Of a stretch of 43,342 bases of DNA, positions 16,225 through 24,881 are shown piece by piece. The notes beneath the pieces were generated by a model. The model saw nothing but the letters and a program-made list of their open reading frames with translations. It did no database searches and was not told where the DNA came from. Made by a program: the position numbers and the translations under genes. How positions within the stretch are numbered: position 1 is the first letter of the stretch; the number at the start of each line of letters is the position of its first letter. Source of the stretch: Oscillospiraceae bacterium (lineage in GTDB: Bacteria; Bacillota; Clostridia; Oscillospirales; Oscillospiraceae); the NCBI GenBank assembly GCA_902783035.1, contig CACZPK010000121.1, forward strand, positions 1 through 43,342, read 5' to 3'.

Positions 16225-17565
16225 ATGCAAAGCAAAACGGATTTTACAAGCGGCCCAATCGTCGGCCCGCTCCTGCGGTTCTCACTGCCGATCCTGCTGG
16301 CTCTGTTCTTGCAGGCGCTTTACGGCGCGGTGGACCTGCTGGTGGTTGGAAAGTACGCAACGGCGGCGGACGTGTCCGGCGTTGCGGTGGGCTCGCAGAT
16401 CATGATGACGATCACGAACCTCATCAGCTCCTTTGCCATGGGCACAACCATCCTGTTGGGTCAGAAGATCGGCGAAGGTGACCGCGCCTCCGGCGGCAGG
16501 ATCATCGGGACCAGCATCGCCATGTTCTTCGCGCTCGGCGTCGCCCTGACGGCGCTGATCCCGCTGCTCTCCGGCACGCTGGCGCAGGCCATGAACGCGC
16601 CGGAGGAGGCGTTTGCGGAAACCAGGCGCTACATTGCCATCTGCGGCGGCGGAAGCATCATGATCATCGCCTACAACGTACTCGGCAGTGTGATGCGCGG
16701 CATGGGCGACTCGCAAACGCCGCTGCTCACCGTCACCATTGCCAGCGTATGCAACATTGTGGGCGACCTGCTGCTGATCGCGTGGCTCCATATGGGTGCG
16801 TCCGGCGCCGCCGTGGCCACGGTCGTCTCACAGACGGTGAGTGTGATCGTCTCCTTCTTTCTGCTCAGGCGCCGGTCGCTGCCCTTTGAGCTGACGCGGC
16901 GGGAGCTGCGGCTCGACAGCGGCATAGCGCGGCGGATCATAGGCTTCGGCGCGCCGATCGCGTTGCAGGATCTGCTGGTGGGGCTGTCGTTTCTCGTCAT
17001 CCTCGCCATAACCAACCGTCTCGGCCTGATCGCCTCGGCGGGGGTCGGCGTCGCTGAGAAGGTCTGTGCCTTCATCATGCTGACGCCCGCGGCATTCATG
17101 CAGTCCATAAGCGCCTACGTCGCCCAGAACACTGGCGCGCGGCAACCGGAGCGCGCGCTCCGCGGCCTTCGCGTCGCCATTGGGCTTTCCACGGCGTTCG
17201 GCGTGCTGATGTTCTATGTGGCCTACTTCCACGGCGATCTGCTCTGCTCCATTTTTGCCAAGGATCAGGCGGTCATTCTAGCCGGCTTTGACTATCTGCG
17301 CGCTTATGCGATCGACTGTCTGTTCACCTGCTTTCTGTTTTGCTTTATCGGTTTTTACAACGGTCTCGGACGCACGGGTTTCGTCATGGCGCAGGGCATC
17401 GGCGCTTCGTTCCTGATCCGTATCCCCGTTGCCTACTACATGAGCGTCAGAACGGGACGGTTGTTTTACATCGGGTTGAGCGTCCCCTGCTCCACCATCG
17501 TGCAGATTACGGTCTGCTTTCTGTTTCTGGCACATGTCAGGCGGCGCGGAATGATTTCGGACTGA
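16225..17565 (+). CDS. MATE-family efflux transporter
   Basis: A 446-residue polytopic protein of twelve hydrophobic segments. MATE features include PILLALFLQALYGAVDLLVVGKY near the N-terminus, VALTALIPLLSGTLAQAM, and the second-half repeat IALQDLLVGLSFLVILAITNRLG. Such carriers expel cationic drugs or metabolites using Na+ or H+. The ATG at 16225 follows TTGAGGTGATCC. It is preceded by a strong promoter and a terminator-type hairpin, so expression is probably inducible, which often occurs for drug or metabolite exporters. The substrate is unknown. It is monocistronic, as a thiamine riboswitch and promoter follow. Confidence 0.9.
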   Translation: MQSKTDFTSGPIVGPLLRFSLPILLALFLQALYGAVDLLVVGKYATAADVSGVAVGSQIMMTITNLISSFAMGTTILLGQKIGEGDRASGGRIIGTSIAMFFALGVALTALIPLLSGTLAQAMNAPEEAFAETRRYIAICGGGSIMIIAYNVLGSVMRGMGDSQTPLLTVTIASVCNIVGDLLLIAWLHMGASGAAVATVVSQTVSVIVSFFLLRRRSLPFELTRRELRLDSGIARRIIGFGAPIALQDLLVGLSFLVILAITNRLGLIASAGVGVAEKVCAFIMLTPAAFMQSISAYVAQNTGARQPERALRGLRVAIGLSTAFGVLMFYVAYFHGDLLCSIFAKDQAVILAGFDYLRAYAIDCLFTCFLFCFIGFYNGLGRTGFVMAQGIGASFLIRIPVAYYMSVRTGRLFYIGLSVPCSTIVQITVCFLFLAHVRRRGMISD

Positions 17566-17710
17566 ATGTTTTTCGGCCGGACGCTCAAAGCGGGCGGTAC
17601 ACGGCATATCGCACGATCCAGAGCGATGCTGCGCCCATCTGCGCGCTGCCGGAGAACGAGCCGCGGCCGTCCCGGTTATGAAAAAGACCGCGAAAGCATA
17701 TACACCCCTC

Positions 17711-17739
17711 TTGACAACAGCAAACCGATGCAGTATATT
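17711..17739 (+). promoter_or_regulatory. Sigma-A promoter of the thiamine operon
   Basis: TTGACA (17711-17716), a 17-base spacer, and TATATT (17734-17739), about 50 bp before the TPP aptamer. The stretch 17566-17710 contains no recognisable gene. Confidence 0.8.
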
Positions 17740-17789
17740 TTGCATCATGAGCGACAGATTTTGCCGCTCGCGCATATGGACCAGTAAGG

Positions 17790-17880
17790 CAGGGGAGCCG
17801 ATTGGCTGAGAGGAAGCGTTCGCTTCGACCCTTCACCTGATGTGGGTAATGCCACCGTAGGGAGCCGGTTACACGACGTC
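17790..17880 (+). ncRNA. TPP riboswitch (THI element)
   Basis: The aptamer consensus is present in order: GGGGAGCC, GGCTGAGAGG, a short variable hairpin, ACCCTTCACCTGAT, GGGTAATGCCACCGTAGGGA. It binds thiamine pyrophosphate in the nascent mRNA. A strong intrinsic terminator follows at 17884-17920, so repression is by premature termination. All downstream genes to 23297 belong to thiamine salvage, confirming the identification. Confidence 0.97.
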
Positions 17881-17883
17881 TGG

Positions 17884-17920
17884 TACGGGGCACCTGCACA
17901 GGTGCCCCGTATTTTTCTTT
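17884..17920 (+). terminator. Riboswitch-controlled terminator
   Basis: TACGGGGCACCTG pairs with CAGGTGCCCCGTA and is followed by TTTTTCTTTT. It is the expression platform of the TPP riboswitch and sits just before the GGAAGGAG of the first gene. Confidence 0.9.
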
Positions 17921-17938
17921 TGGAAGGAGCGTCTGTTT

Positions 17939-18454
17939 ATGAAAAGCAATTCCACCAAAAAGCTGGCAATCGCCGCCATATTGGCGGCAGTCGCTGTTGT
18001 CGGCAGCATGTTCTCGTTCCCGGTGCTCGGCAGCAAATGTGCGCCGGTACAGCACATGGTCAACATCCTGTGTGCCGTTTTGCTGGGGCCGTGGTACGGC
18101 GTCGGCGTCGCATTCGTGGCGAGCCTGCTGCGCAATCTGCTGGGTCTTGGCAGCCTGCTGGCATTTCCCGGCAGCATGTGCGGTGCGCTGCTGTGCGGGC
18201 TCATATATCACAAGACAAAGAGCCTGCCCTTGACGCTCGCCGCCGAGGTGTTTGGCACCGGCATCATCGGCGGTCTGCTGTCCTACCCCATTGCCATTGC
18301 GTTTATGGGCAAGTCCGCGGGCGATATCGCCTTCTACGCGTATGTCGTGCCTTTTCTGGTTTCGACGGTCGGCGGCTCCATACTCGCAGGCATTCTTGTT
18401 GCGACGTTGGAAAAGACCGGCGCCCTGCACACGGTGCGGACATCTCTGGAATAA
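17939..18454 (+). CDS. thiW: ThiW, ECF-type thiazole/thiamine precursor transporter S component
   Basis: A 171-residue membrane protein with five to six hydrophobic segments. The ThiW pattern is clear: SKCAPVQHMVNILCAVLLGPWYGVG, RNLLGLGSLLAFPGSMCGALL, and AAEVFGTGIIGGLLSYPIA. The family is predicted, from its strict association with TPP riboswitches, to import the thiazole moiety (hydroxyethylthiazole) as the substrate-binding unit of an ECF transporter; the energising EcfAAT module would be encoded elsewhere. ATG 17939 follows GGAAGGAG. It is first in the operon, directly under the riboswitch terminator, and next to thiN and thiM, which use the imported moiety. Confidence 0.9.
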   Translation: MKSNSTKKLAIAAILAAVAVVGSMFSFPVLGSKCAPVQHMVNILCAVLLGPWYGVGVAFVASLLRNLLGLGSLLAFPGSMCGALLCGLIYHKTKSLPLTLAAEVFGTGIIGGLLSYPIAIAFMGKSAGDIAFYAYVVPFLVSTVGGSILAGILVATLEKTGALHTVRTSLE

Positions 18455-18475
18455 GCGGGATTTGAGGTTATTGGC

Positions 18476-19111
18476 ATGAACGGCTTGTGCATCATTGTGT
18501 CCGGCGGCGATTTGTGCGCAATTCCGGACGGTCTGCGGTCACCGGACTATGTGATCGCCTGCGACCGCGGCTGGCAGCACGCCGCGGCGCTGGGCGTCAA
18601 GCCCGATCTGATCGTCGGCGATTTTGACTCCGCGCCGCCGCCGGATACCGATGTGCCGGTCGAACGCGTCCCGACGCGCAAGGACGATACGGACACGATG
18701 CTGGCCGTCCGGCGCGCGCTGGAAAAAGGGTTTCGCGACATCGTGATCTGCTGTGCCCTGGGCGGGCGGCTCGACCACGCCTTTGCAAACATCCAGAGCG
18801 GCGCATACATCGCCGCGCACGGCGGTCGTGCGCGCCTGCTGGGCGCAGATACGGATATCCTGATTTTCTCCGCCGCGCAAGCAAGTTTCCCCCGGCGCGA
18901 TGGATGGTCGCTCTCGGTGTTCGCCCTTTCGGACGACTGTGCCGGGGTGGCTGTCCGGGGCGCCAAATACGAATGTGAGGATACTGCGCTGCACAACACC
19001 TTTCCGCTGGGCGTAAGCAATGTATGGACGGCGGAGCAGGCCGTCGTCAGTGCGCGGCGCGGCATCCTGATGGTGGTGCAGTCGAAGCTCAAGGAGGGCG
19101 AGCACATATGA
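18476..19111 (+). CDS. thiN: Thiamine pyrophosphokinase
   Basis: A 211-residue enzyme transferring pyrophosphate from ATP to thiamine to give TPP. Family motifs: CDRGWQHAAALGVKPDLIVGDFDS (metal/thiamine site, D-x-D), RKDDTDTMLAVRRALEKG (ATP and metal site), and CALGGRLDHAFANI. The C-terminal beta-rich domain spans about 130-205. Length is typical of bacterial TPK. It starts 21 bases after thiW; its TGA overlaps the thiM ATG (ATGA), so translation is coupled. In this pathway TPP can form directly from imported thiamine, without a ThiL step. Confidence 0.95.
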   Translation: MNGLCIIVSGGDLCAIPDGLRSPDYVIACDRGWQHAAALGVKPDLIVGDFDSAPPPDTDVPVERVPTRKDDTDTMLAVRRALEKGFRDIVICCALGGRLDHAFANIQSGAYIAAHGGRARLLGADTDILIFSAAQASFPRRDGWSLSVFALSDDCAGVAVRGAKYECEDTALHNTFPLGVSNVWTAEQAVVSARRGILMVVQSKLKEGEHI

Positions 19112-19935
19112 TCGACCTTGCATGCATGCTGGGCAACGTGCAGGAAAAGTCGCCCCTTGTCCACAACATCACAAACTATGTGACCAGCAACGACTGTGCG
19201 AATATATTGCTCGCCTGCGGGGCCTCGCCGATCATGGCGGACGATCCGGACGAGGTTGAAGAGATCACGTCCGTCAGCGCCGGATTGCACATCAACATCG
19301 GCACGCTCCACCGGCATACCGTTCCCGGCATGCTCCGCTCCGGAAAGCGGGCAAATGCGATGGGGCTCCCCGTCGTGCTCGATCCCGTGGGCGCGGGCGC
19401 GTCGAAGCTGCGCACGGAAACCGCGCTGCATCTTCTGGATGCAATACGATTCGCGGCGATCCGGGGCAACGCCTCCGAGATCCGGGCGCTCGCGCAGGGT
19501 GCGGCGGCCAAACGCGGCGTGGATGCTGACGCGGAGGGGCAGACGGACGCGGCGCATCTTGACGCCGTGGTCGCCATGGCAAAGACGTTTGCGCAGAAAA
19601 CCGGCGCGGTGATCGCCGTCACCGGCGTGACGGACGTAGTCACCGACGGCACGCGCGTTTGTCTGATTCGGAACGGTCATCCCATGATGCAGCGGATCAC
19701 CGGAACGGGCTGCATGCTCTCGGCGTTGACGGCGGCATATACCGCCGCAAATCCCGGCCGGATATTCGAGGCCGTTTGCACCGCCGTAATCGCAATGGGC
19801 GTCTGCGGTGAGAAGGCGCACGCGCGCCTCGGAGCGCAGGACGGCAGCGGGACGATGCGGCAGTATCTCGTCGACGCCGTCTTTCGCCTGAGCGCGGAAG
19901 AATTGAAGGAGGGCGCACGCTATGAAATGCGATAA
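19108..19935 (+). CDS. thiM: Hydroxyethylthiazole kinase
   Basis: A 275-residue ribokinase-like enzyme phosphorylating 4-methyl-5-(2-hydroxyethyl)thiazole with ATP. Motifs: PLVHNITNYVTSNDCANILLA (substrate site), ADDPDEVEEI, LDPVGAGASKLR, GNASEIRAL, and the ATP/anion-hole GTGCMLSALTAAY with its catalytic Cys. ATG 19108 overlaps the thiN stop, and AAGGAGGG lies upstream. It overlaps thiE by 14 bp. With ThiW upstream it forms the thiazole salvage arm. Confidence 0.96.
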   Translation: MIDLACMLGNVQEKSPLVHNITNYVTSNDCANILLACGASPIMADDPDEVEEITSVSAGLHINIGTLHRHTVPGMLRSGKRANAMGLPVVLDPVGAGASKLRTETALHLLDAIRFAAIRGNASEIRALAQGAAAKRGVDADAEGQTDAAHLDAVVAMAKTFAQKTGAVIAVTGVTDVVTDGTRVCLIRNGHPMMQRITGTGCMLSALTAAYTAANPGRIFEAVCTAVIAMGVCGEKAHARLGAQDGSGTMRQYLVDAVFRLSAEELKEGARYEMR

Positions 19936-20563
19936 GCGTTGGATGACGCTCTATGCCGTGACCGACCGCGCATGGCTCGGCGAAAGGACGCTGCACGAGC
20001 AGGTGGAGCAGGCCCTGCGCGGCGGCGCGACCTGCGTCCAGCTCAGGGAGAAGCATCTGGACAAGGCGGATGTTCTGCGCGAGGCCGTGGCACTGAAGGC
20101 ATTGTGCGGCAGCTATGGCGTGCCGCTGATCATCAACGACGACGTGGAGATCATGCTGCAAAGCGGCGCGGACGGCGTACACATCGGGCAGGACGATGGC
20201 GACGTTGCGCAAATACGCAGGCGCATCGGGCCGGGCAAGCTGCTCGGCGTGTCGGCTCACACGGTGGAGGAAGCTGTCAGGGCGGAGCGGGACGGCGCGG
20301 ACTATCTGGGCGCAGGCGCGGTGTTTGCCACCGGCACAAAACCGGAGGCGGGCAATCTGGCGTACGAAACGCTCAAAGCGATCTGCAAGGCGGTTTCGAT
20401 CCCCGTGGCCGCCATCGGCGGCATCTCGGCAGCGAACGTCACGCACCTTGCGGGCGCCGGTATCGACGGCATTGCGGTGGTCAGCGCGATTTTCGCGGCG
20501 GAGGACATCGAACATGCGACCGCGGCGCTGAAGGCGCTGACCGTGGAGGCGCTGGGGCTGTGA
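19922..20563 (+). CDS. thiE: Thiamine-phosphate synthase
   Basis: A 213-residue TIM-barrel enzyme joining HMP-pyrophosphate to thiazole phosphate to give thiamine phosphate. Motifs: GGATCVQLREKHLDK (pyrophosphate-binding Arg/Lys), VPLIINDDVEIMLQSGADGVHIGQDD, GVSAHTVEEA, DYLGAGAVFATGTKP and PVAAIGGISAANV. The ATG at 19922 lies within the end of thiM, behind AAGGAGG. The stop overlaps the GTG of the next gene (GTGA). Intact. Confidence 0.96.
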   Translation: MKCDKRWMTLYAVTDRAWLGERTLHEQVEQALRGGATCVQLREKHLDKADVLREAVALKALCGSYGVPLIINDDVEIMLQSGADGVHIGQDDGDVAQIRRRIGPGKLLGVSAHTVEEAVRAERDGADYLGAGAVFATGTKPEAGNLAYETLKAICKAVSIPVAAIGGISAANVTHLAGAGIDGIAVVSAIFAAEDIEHATAALKALTVEALGL

Positions 20564-21219
20564 TACGCGGTGCGATTTTTGATCTGGACGGCACGCTCCT
20601 GGACTCCAACCCTTACTGGGACAGGGCGCCCGCCGTTTATCTTGCAACGCTGGGCAAACAGGCAAAGCCCTCCCTTGCAAAGGCCATCTTTTCCATGACG
20701 CTGCCCGAGGCGGTGGACTACTTGACGGCGGAATACGGCCTGATGCAGACGCCGCAGGAGATAGCAAACGGCGTCAATGCGGCCATGGAGCGTTTTTACC
20801 GCACGGAAACGCCGCTTAAGCCCGGCGTCACTTCCCTGCTGGACGCGCTGCGGGAGCGCCGCATTCCGCTGATGGTAGCCAGTGTTACAGACCGGCCGCT
20901 GGTCGAGGCCGCGCTGCGGCGGCACAACATCGCAGACCGTTTTGACGCCGTTATCACCACGGCGGAGGTCGGCGTCGGCAAGCACGCGCCGGACATTTAC
21001 CTGCGTGCGGCGGAGCGGCTGGGCAGCAAGCCTTCGGAGACGCTGGTATTTGAAGATGCGCTTCATGCGCTCCAAACGGCAAAGCGCGCGCTCTTTCGCA
21101 CCGTCGGTGTCTTCGACGCGGCAAGCGATGGGCTGCAAGATGAGATCCGGTCGGTCAGCGAATTCTATCTGCGGGATTTTTGCAATCTTTCCGCGTTCCT
21201 CGCGGCAATCGAAAAATAA
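20560..21219 (+). CDS. HAD-superfamily hydrolase in the thiamine operon
   Basis: A 219-residue HAD phosphatase of the phosphoglucomutase-like subclass. Motif I is IFDLDGTLLDSN with the nucleophile Asp and acid/base Asp; motif II is VASVTDR; the motif III lysine is in VGVGKHAPDIYL; motif IV is LVFEDALHAL. A helical cap lies at about 15-85. The GTG at 20560 overlaps the thiE stop. Because it is translationally coupled inside a thiamine salvage operon, a thiamine-phosphate phosphatase role is attractive: ThiN needs free thiamine, whereas ThiE yields thiamine monophosphate, and no thiL is seen here. This is inference from context. Confidence 0.88.
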   Translation: MIRGAIFDLDGTLLDSNPYWDRAPAVYLATLGKQAKPSLAKAIFSMTLPEAVDYLTAEYGLMQTPQEIANGVNAAMERFYRTETPLKPGVTSLLDALRERRIPLMVASVTDRPLVEAALRRHNIADRFDAVITTAEVGVGKHAPDIYLRAAERLGSKPSETLVFEDALHALQTAKRALFRTVGVFDAASDGLQDEIRSVSEFYLRDFCNLSAFLAAIEK

Positions 21220-21304
21220 ATATCGTTTCAAAGCGGCAGGCCGGGGGCACCACTCCCTGTCGCTCTATAAAATCAATACAAAAACAGCTTTGGGAGGAAG
21301 CAGC

Positions 21305-22120
21305 ATGAAAAAAGTATTGACAATCGCCGGAAGCGACTCCGGCGGAGGCGCCGGTATCCAGGCTGACATCAAGACCATGACCATGAACGGCGTTTTTGCC
21401 ATGAGTGCGATCACGGCCTTGACGGCACAGAATACGACCGGCGTTCAGGGCATCTACGAAGTCACGCCAGATTTTCTGGCACAGCAGCTCGACAGTGTTT
21501 TTTCAGACCTTCGGCCCGACGCGGTCAAGATCGGGATGGTATCATCCGCACCGCTGATCGAAACGATCGCGGAGCGTTTAATCTTCCACAAAGCGGAAAA
21601 GATCGTCGTCGATCCCGTGATGGTGGCAACCAGCGGCGCGCGCCTCATCGCCGAGGACGCGGTCGAAACGCTGACGCGCCTTTTGTTCCCTCTTGCGCAG
21701 GTATTAACGCCGAACATTCCCGAAGCAGAGGTGCTTTTCGGCGAAACGATCGCATCGGTCGAGGATATGGAGCGTGCGGCAAAGGCGATCGGCGAACGGT
21801 TCTCCTGCGCCGTGCTGCTCAAGGGCGGCCACAAGGTCAACGATGCAAACGACCTGCTCTATGAGGCGGGCGGCTTCCGCTGGTTCTACGGCAAGCGCAT
21901 CGACAACCCGAACACCCACGGCACCGGCTGCACCCTGTCCTCCGCGATCGCCGCCAATCTCGCCAAAGGCTTCGACATGGCGGAGGCCGTCGCGCGTGCA
22001 AAGGAGTACATCTCCGGCGCGCTGGGCGCAATGCTCGACCTCGGCGCGGGCAGCGGCCCGATGGCGCATAATTTCACGCTCTCCGGAGGTTTTGCGGAGG
22101 AGGCGGCAAATTGTGGCTGA
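21305..22120 (+). CDS. thiD: Hydroxymethylpyrimidine/phosphomethylpyrimidine kinase
   Basis: A 271-residue ribokinase-fold enzyme phosphorylating HMP twice to HMP-PP. Motifs: [21 protein letters not shown] (N-terminal substrate site), [43 protein letters not shown], and the ATP/anion-hole sequence [21 protein letters not shown] 21305 follows GGGAGGAAG. An 85-bp gap separates it from the HAD gene, the longest within the operon, so an internal promoter is possible. It overlaps the cytX start by eight bases. Confidence 0.96.
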   Translation: MKKVLTIAGSDSGGGAGIQADIKTMTMNGVFAMSAITALTAQNTTGVQGIYEVTPDFLAQQLDSVFSDLRPDAVKIGMVSSAPLIETIAERLIFHKAEKIVVDPVMVATSGARLIAEDAVETLTRLLFPLAQVLTPNIPEAEVLFGETIASVEDMERAAKAIGERFSCAVLLKGGHKVNDANDLLYEAGGFRWFYGKRIDNPNTHGTGCTLSSAIAANLAKGFDMAEAVARAKEYISGALGAMLDLGAGSGPMAHNFTLSGGFAEEAANCG

Positions 22121-23297
22121 AAACGTAATGGAAAACAAGACCTCCGTATTGGAAAACGGCCTCATCTGGTTTGGCGCCGGCGTGTCACTGGCGGAGATCC
22201 TGACGGGAACGTATTTCGCCCCTCTCGGCTTCGGGCGCGGCATGCTCGCCATTGTTCTGGGACACATCATCGGCTGCGCCATGCTGTTTCTCGCCGGATT
22301 GATCGGCGGCAGGACGGAAAAGAGCGCGATGGAAACCGTCACGCTGAGCTTCGGCCGGAAAGGCTGCATGCTGTTCGCCGCGCTCAACGTCCTGCAGCTC
22401 GTCGGATGGACGGCGATCATGATCTACGACGGCGCGCTCGCGGCCAACGGCGTGCTCGCGGCGGGTGCGTGGCTTTGGAGCCTTGTCATCGGCGCATTGA
22501 TCGTCGTTTGGGTGCTGATCGGCATTCAGAATCTCGGCAAGCTCAACGCCGTTGCCATGACGGCGCTGTTTCTGTTGACGCTGGTTCTCAGCGCCGTGAT
22601 CTTTCGCGGCGGCGCGCCCCTCGCTTCGAACGAGAGCATGAGCTTCGGTGCGGCGGTCGAGCTGTCCGTCGCCATGCCGCTTTCCTGGCTGCCGCTGATC
22701 AGCGACTATACGCGCAGCGCGAAAAAGCCCGCTGCGGCAACGGTGGCCAGCGCCATCGTCTACGGGCTTGTGAGCTGCTGGATGTACGCCATCGGCATGG
22801 GCGCGGCGATTTTCGCGGGAGAATCCGATATCGCGCAGATCATTCTCAAATCCGGCCTTGGTGCCGCGGGGCTTCTGATCATCGTGCTGTCAACGGTCAC
22901 GACCACCTTTATGGACGCCTTTTCCGCCGGCGTCTCCAGCGAATCGCTCTCGGCAAAGCTGAACGGCAAATGGGCCGCCGTCGGCGCGGCGGTCGTCGGC
23001 ACGCTCGGGGCGATCTTGTTTCCCATGGACGATATCACAGGCTTTTTGTACCTGATCGGTTCCGTTTTCGCGCCGATGGTCGCGATTCAGATCGCAGACT
23101 ATTTCCTTTTGAAGCGTGATCGCGCCGCGCAGGCGGTCGATGTGCGGAACCTTCTGATTTGGGCCGTCGGCTTCGCCGCCTACCGTCTGCTGATGCAGGT
23201 GGACCTGCCCGTCGGCAGTACGCTGCCCGATATGATTCTGACCATTGCGATCTGCATCCTTGTGCACCGGGGGCAGCATACAGATCGGCCATCCTAG
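22113..23297 (+). CDS. cytX: CytX, predicted hydroxymethylpyrimidine permease
   Basis: A 394-residue NCS1 (cytosine/purine permease)-family transporter with about eleven to twelve hydrophobic segments. CytX features: IWFGAGVSLAEILTGTYFAPLG, LQLVGWTAIMIYDGA, and AMPLSWLPLISDYTRSAKKP. Members associated with TPP riboswitches are predicted to import HMP. I take GTG 22113, which has GGAGGAGG nine bases upstream and overlaps the thiD stop; ATG 22128 is an alternative. It is the last gene of the operon and completes the pyrimidine arm with ThiD. An intrinsic terminator follows at 23357. Confidence 0.92.
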   Translation: MAENVMENKTSVLENGLIWFGAGVSLAEILTGTYFAPLGFGRGMLAIVLGHIIGCAMLFLAGLIGGRTEKSAMETVTLSFGRKGCMLFAALNVLQLVGWTAIMIYDGALAANGVLAAGAWLWSLVIGALIVVWVLIGIQNLGKLNAVAMTALFLLTLVLSAVIFRGGAPLASNESMSFGAAVELSVAMPLSWLPLISDYTRSAKKPAAATVASAIVYGLVSCWMYAIGMGAAIFAGESDIAQIILKSGLGAAGLLIIVLSTVTTTFMDAFSAGVSSESLSAKLNGKWAAVGAAVVGTLGAILFPMDDITGFLYLIGSVFAPMVAIQIADYFLLKRDRAAQAVDVRNLLIWAVGFAAYRLLMQVDLPVGSTLPDMILTIAICILVHRGQHTDRPS

Positions 23298-23356
23298 CGC
23301 GCATGGCTAAAAACCCACATTTTTGTTTGAACCGCCGTCCATCGAACGGCGCAGAG

Positions 23357-23388
23357 AAAGGGAGAGGCTTATTCAGCCCCTCCCTTTT
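23357..23388. terminator. Bidirectional terminator between cytX and coaBC
   Basis: AAAGGGAG-AGGC pairs with GCC-CTCCCTTT around an eight-base loop, followed by TTTTG. It closes the thiamine operon and overlaps the 3' end of the convergent coaBC. Confidence 0.85.
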
Positions 23389-24580
23389 GATTTGCCAGTC
23401 CGGCCGCAATATTCAGGATCGCGTTGGCGGCGCTGTCCTTGGATTGAAGCGGCAATTCCGTGACGCCGTCTTTTGTGATGACGGAGATCACGTTGGTGTC
23501 CGTGCCAAAGCCCGCGCCCTCCACTTTCAGATTGTTGGCGCAGATCATATCCACGCTCTTCTTTTCCAGCTTTGCCGCGCTGTTTTCCAGCAGGTTCTGC
23601 GTCTCCATGGAGAATCCGCAGATCACCTGCTCCGCGCGGCGGTGGCTGCCCAGATATTGCAAAATATCCTGCGTCCGCCTGAGCGGAATGGACAGGTCCC
23701 CGTCCTTCTTTTTGACCTTTTCATCGTGGTAATCCGCCGGGGTGTAATCCGCCACGGCAGCTGCCTTGAAAATGAAATCCATCCCGGATGCACGGCTTGT
23801 CACCGCGTCGAACATCTCCTGCGCGGTCTCAATCGGCACGACCTCCACGAACGGCGGCGGCTCCACCGCCATCGGCCCGGCCACAAGCGTCACCGCCGCA
23901 CCGCGGAGCATCGCCATCTTTGCAATCGCGCAGCCCATCTTCCCCGTCGAGCGGTTGGTGAGATAACGCACCGGGTCCAGCGGCTCCCGCGTGGGGCCGG
24001 CGGTCACCAGCACACGCTTGCCCGCAAGGTCGTGGGGCAGCGCCAGCGTGCGCAGGATGTACTGCGCCAGCGTCTCCGGCTCAGGCAGCTTGCCCGCGCC
24101 CACGTCGCCGCAGGCGAGCCGTCCCGACGCCGGGGCAATGACCTCCCAGCCGTAATGGCGGAGGGTTTCCAGATTGTCCTGCGTGACGGGATTTTCGTAC
24201 ATATTGGTGTTCATCGCGGGAGCAATGAGCTTCGGGCAGCGGCAGGCCAGAACCGTGGTGGTCAGCATATCGTCCGCAATGCCGTGAGCCAGCTTCGCAC
24301 AGACGTTCGCCGTGGCGGGCGCGATCATCACAAGATCGGTGCGGCGGGCAAGGGAGATGTGCTCCACCTGATGGACAAAACCACGGTCAAAGGTGTCCAC
24401 CGAGACCCGGTTGCCGGTGAGCTGCTCAAAGGTGAGCGGCGCAATGAATTGGGTGGCGTGTTCGGTCATAACGACCTCCACCGAAGCGCGGAGCTTTACC
24501 AGCGCCGAGGCCAGTGCCGCCGCTTTGTAGGCGGCAATGCCGCCCGTAACGCCCAAAAGCACGGTTTTTCCGTTTAACAT
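23369..24580 (-). CDS. coaBC: Bifunctional phosphopantothenoylcysteine decarboxylase / phosphopantothenate-cysteine ligase
   Basis: A 403-residue bifunctional CoA-pathway enzyme. The N-terminal CoaC flavoprotein domain (about 1-180) has LLGVTGGIAAYKAAALASAL, PATANVCAKLAHGIADDM and the APAMNTNMYENP signature. The C-terminal CoaB ligase (about 187-400) has KRVLVTAGPTREPLDPVRYL, RSTGKMG and AAAVADYTPADY. Together they convert 4'-phosphopantothenate to 4'-phosphopantetheine. The start at 24580 has GGGAGG eight bases upstream; an upstream TTG would read into the promoter. It is divergent from panT-coaX, so the block covers pantothenate uptake, phosphorylation and the next two steps. Confidence 0.96.
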   Translation of the reverse strand: MLNGKTVLLGVTGGIAAYKAAALASALVKLRASVEVVMTEHATQFIAPLTFEQLTGNRVSVDTFDRGFVHQVEHISLARRTDLVMIAPATANVCAKLAHGIADDMLTTTVLACRCPKLIAPAMNTNMYENPVTQDNLETLRHYGWEVIAPASGRLACGDVGAGKLPEPETLAQYILRTLALPHDLAGKRVLVTAGPTREPLDPVRYLTNRSTGKMGCAIAKMAMLRGAAVTLVAGPMAVEPPPFVEVVPIETAQEMFDAVTSRASGMDFIFKAAAVADYTPADYHDEKVKKKDGDLSIPLRRTQDILQYLGSHRRAEQVICGFSMETQNLLENSAAKLEKKSVDMICANNLKVEGAGFGTDTNVISVITKDGVTELPLQSKDSAANAILNIAAGLANQKGGAE

Positions 24581-24617
24581 GGAGGGTACCTCCCGCAGAA
24601 TTATATTACCGCAGTCC

Positions 24618-24646
24618 AGTATAGTGAATTTATCCCGATTTGTAAA
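24618..24646 (-). promoter_or_regulatory. Promoter of coaBC
   Basis: Reading the minus strand: TTTACA (24641-24646), a 17-base spacer, TATACT (24618-24623), about 38 bp before the coaBC start. It is back to back with the panT promoter. Confidence 0.75.
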
Positions 24647-24671
24647 GCGGGCGGCGGCAGATAAAAAATAC

Positions 24672-24700
24672 TTGCAATCAGACGTACCTGCCGCTATAAT
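24672..24700 (+). promoter_or_regulatory. Promoter of panT-coaX
   Basis: TTGCAA (24672-24677), a 17-base spacer and consensus TATAAT (24695-24700). The leader to panT is about 175 nt and holds a GGGACA (24720-24725)/TGTCCC (24762-24767) stem followed by ATTTT, which may be a weak attenuator. Confidence 0.75.
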
Positions 24701-24881
24701 AGCCAAGGTTTCTCAAAAAGGGACATTGGCACCGTATCCGTTCGGAGCGGCAGCCGCTGCGTGTCCCGATTTTGGAAAGCCACCCACAATCAGCCGTTTT
24801 CCCTGCCCCGAACATGCGGCGGGCAAAGCGGCAACGAAAACGCGCCGCAGCGAAAAGCGCGGCAGCAGGAGGTAATTGAAT

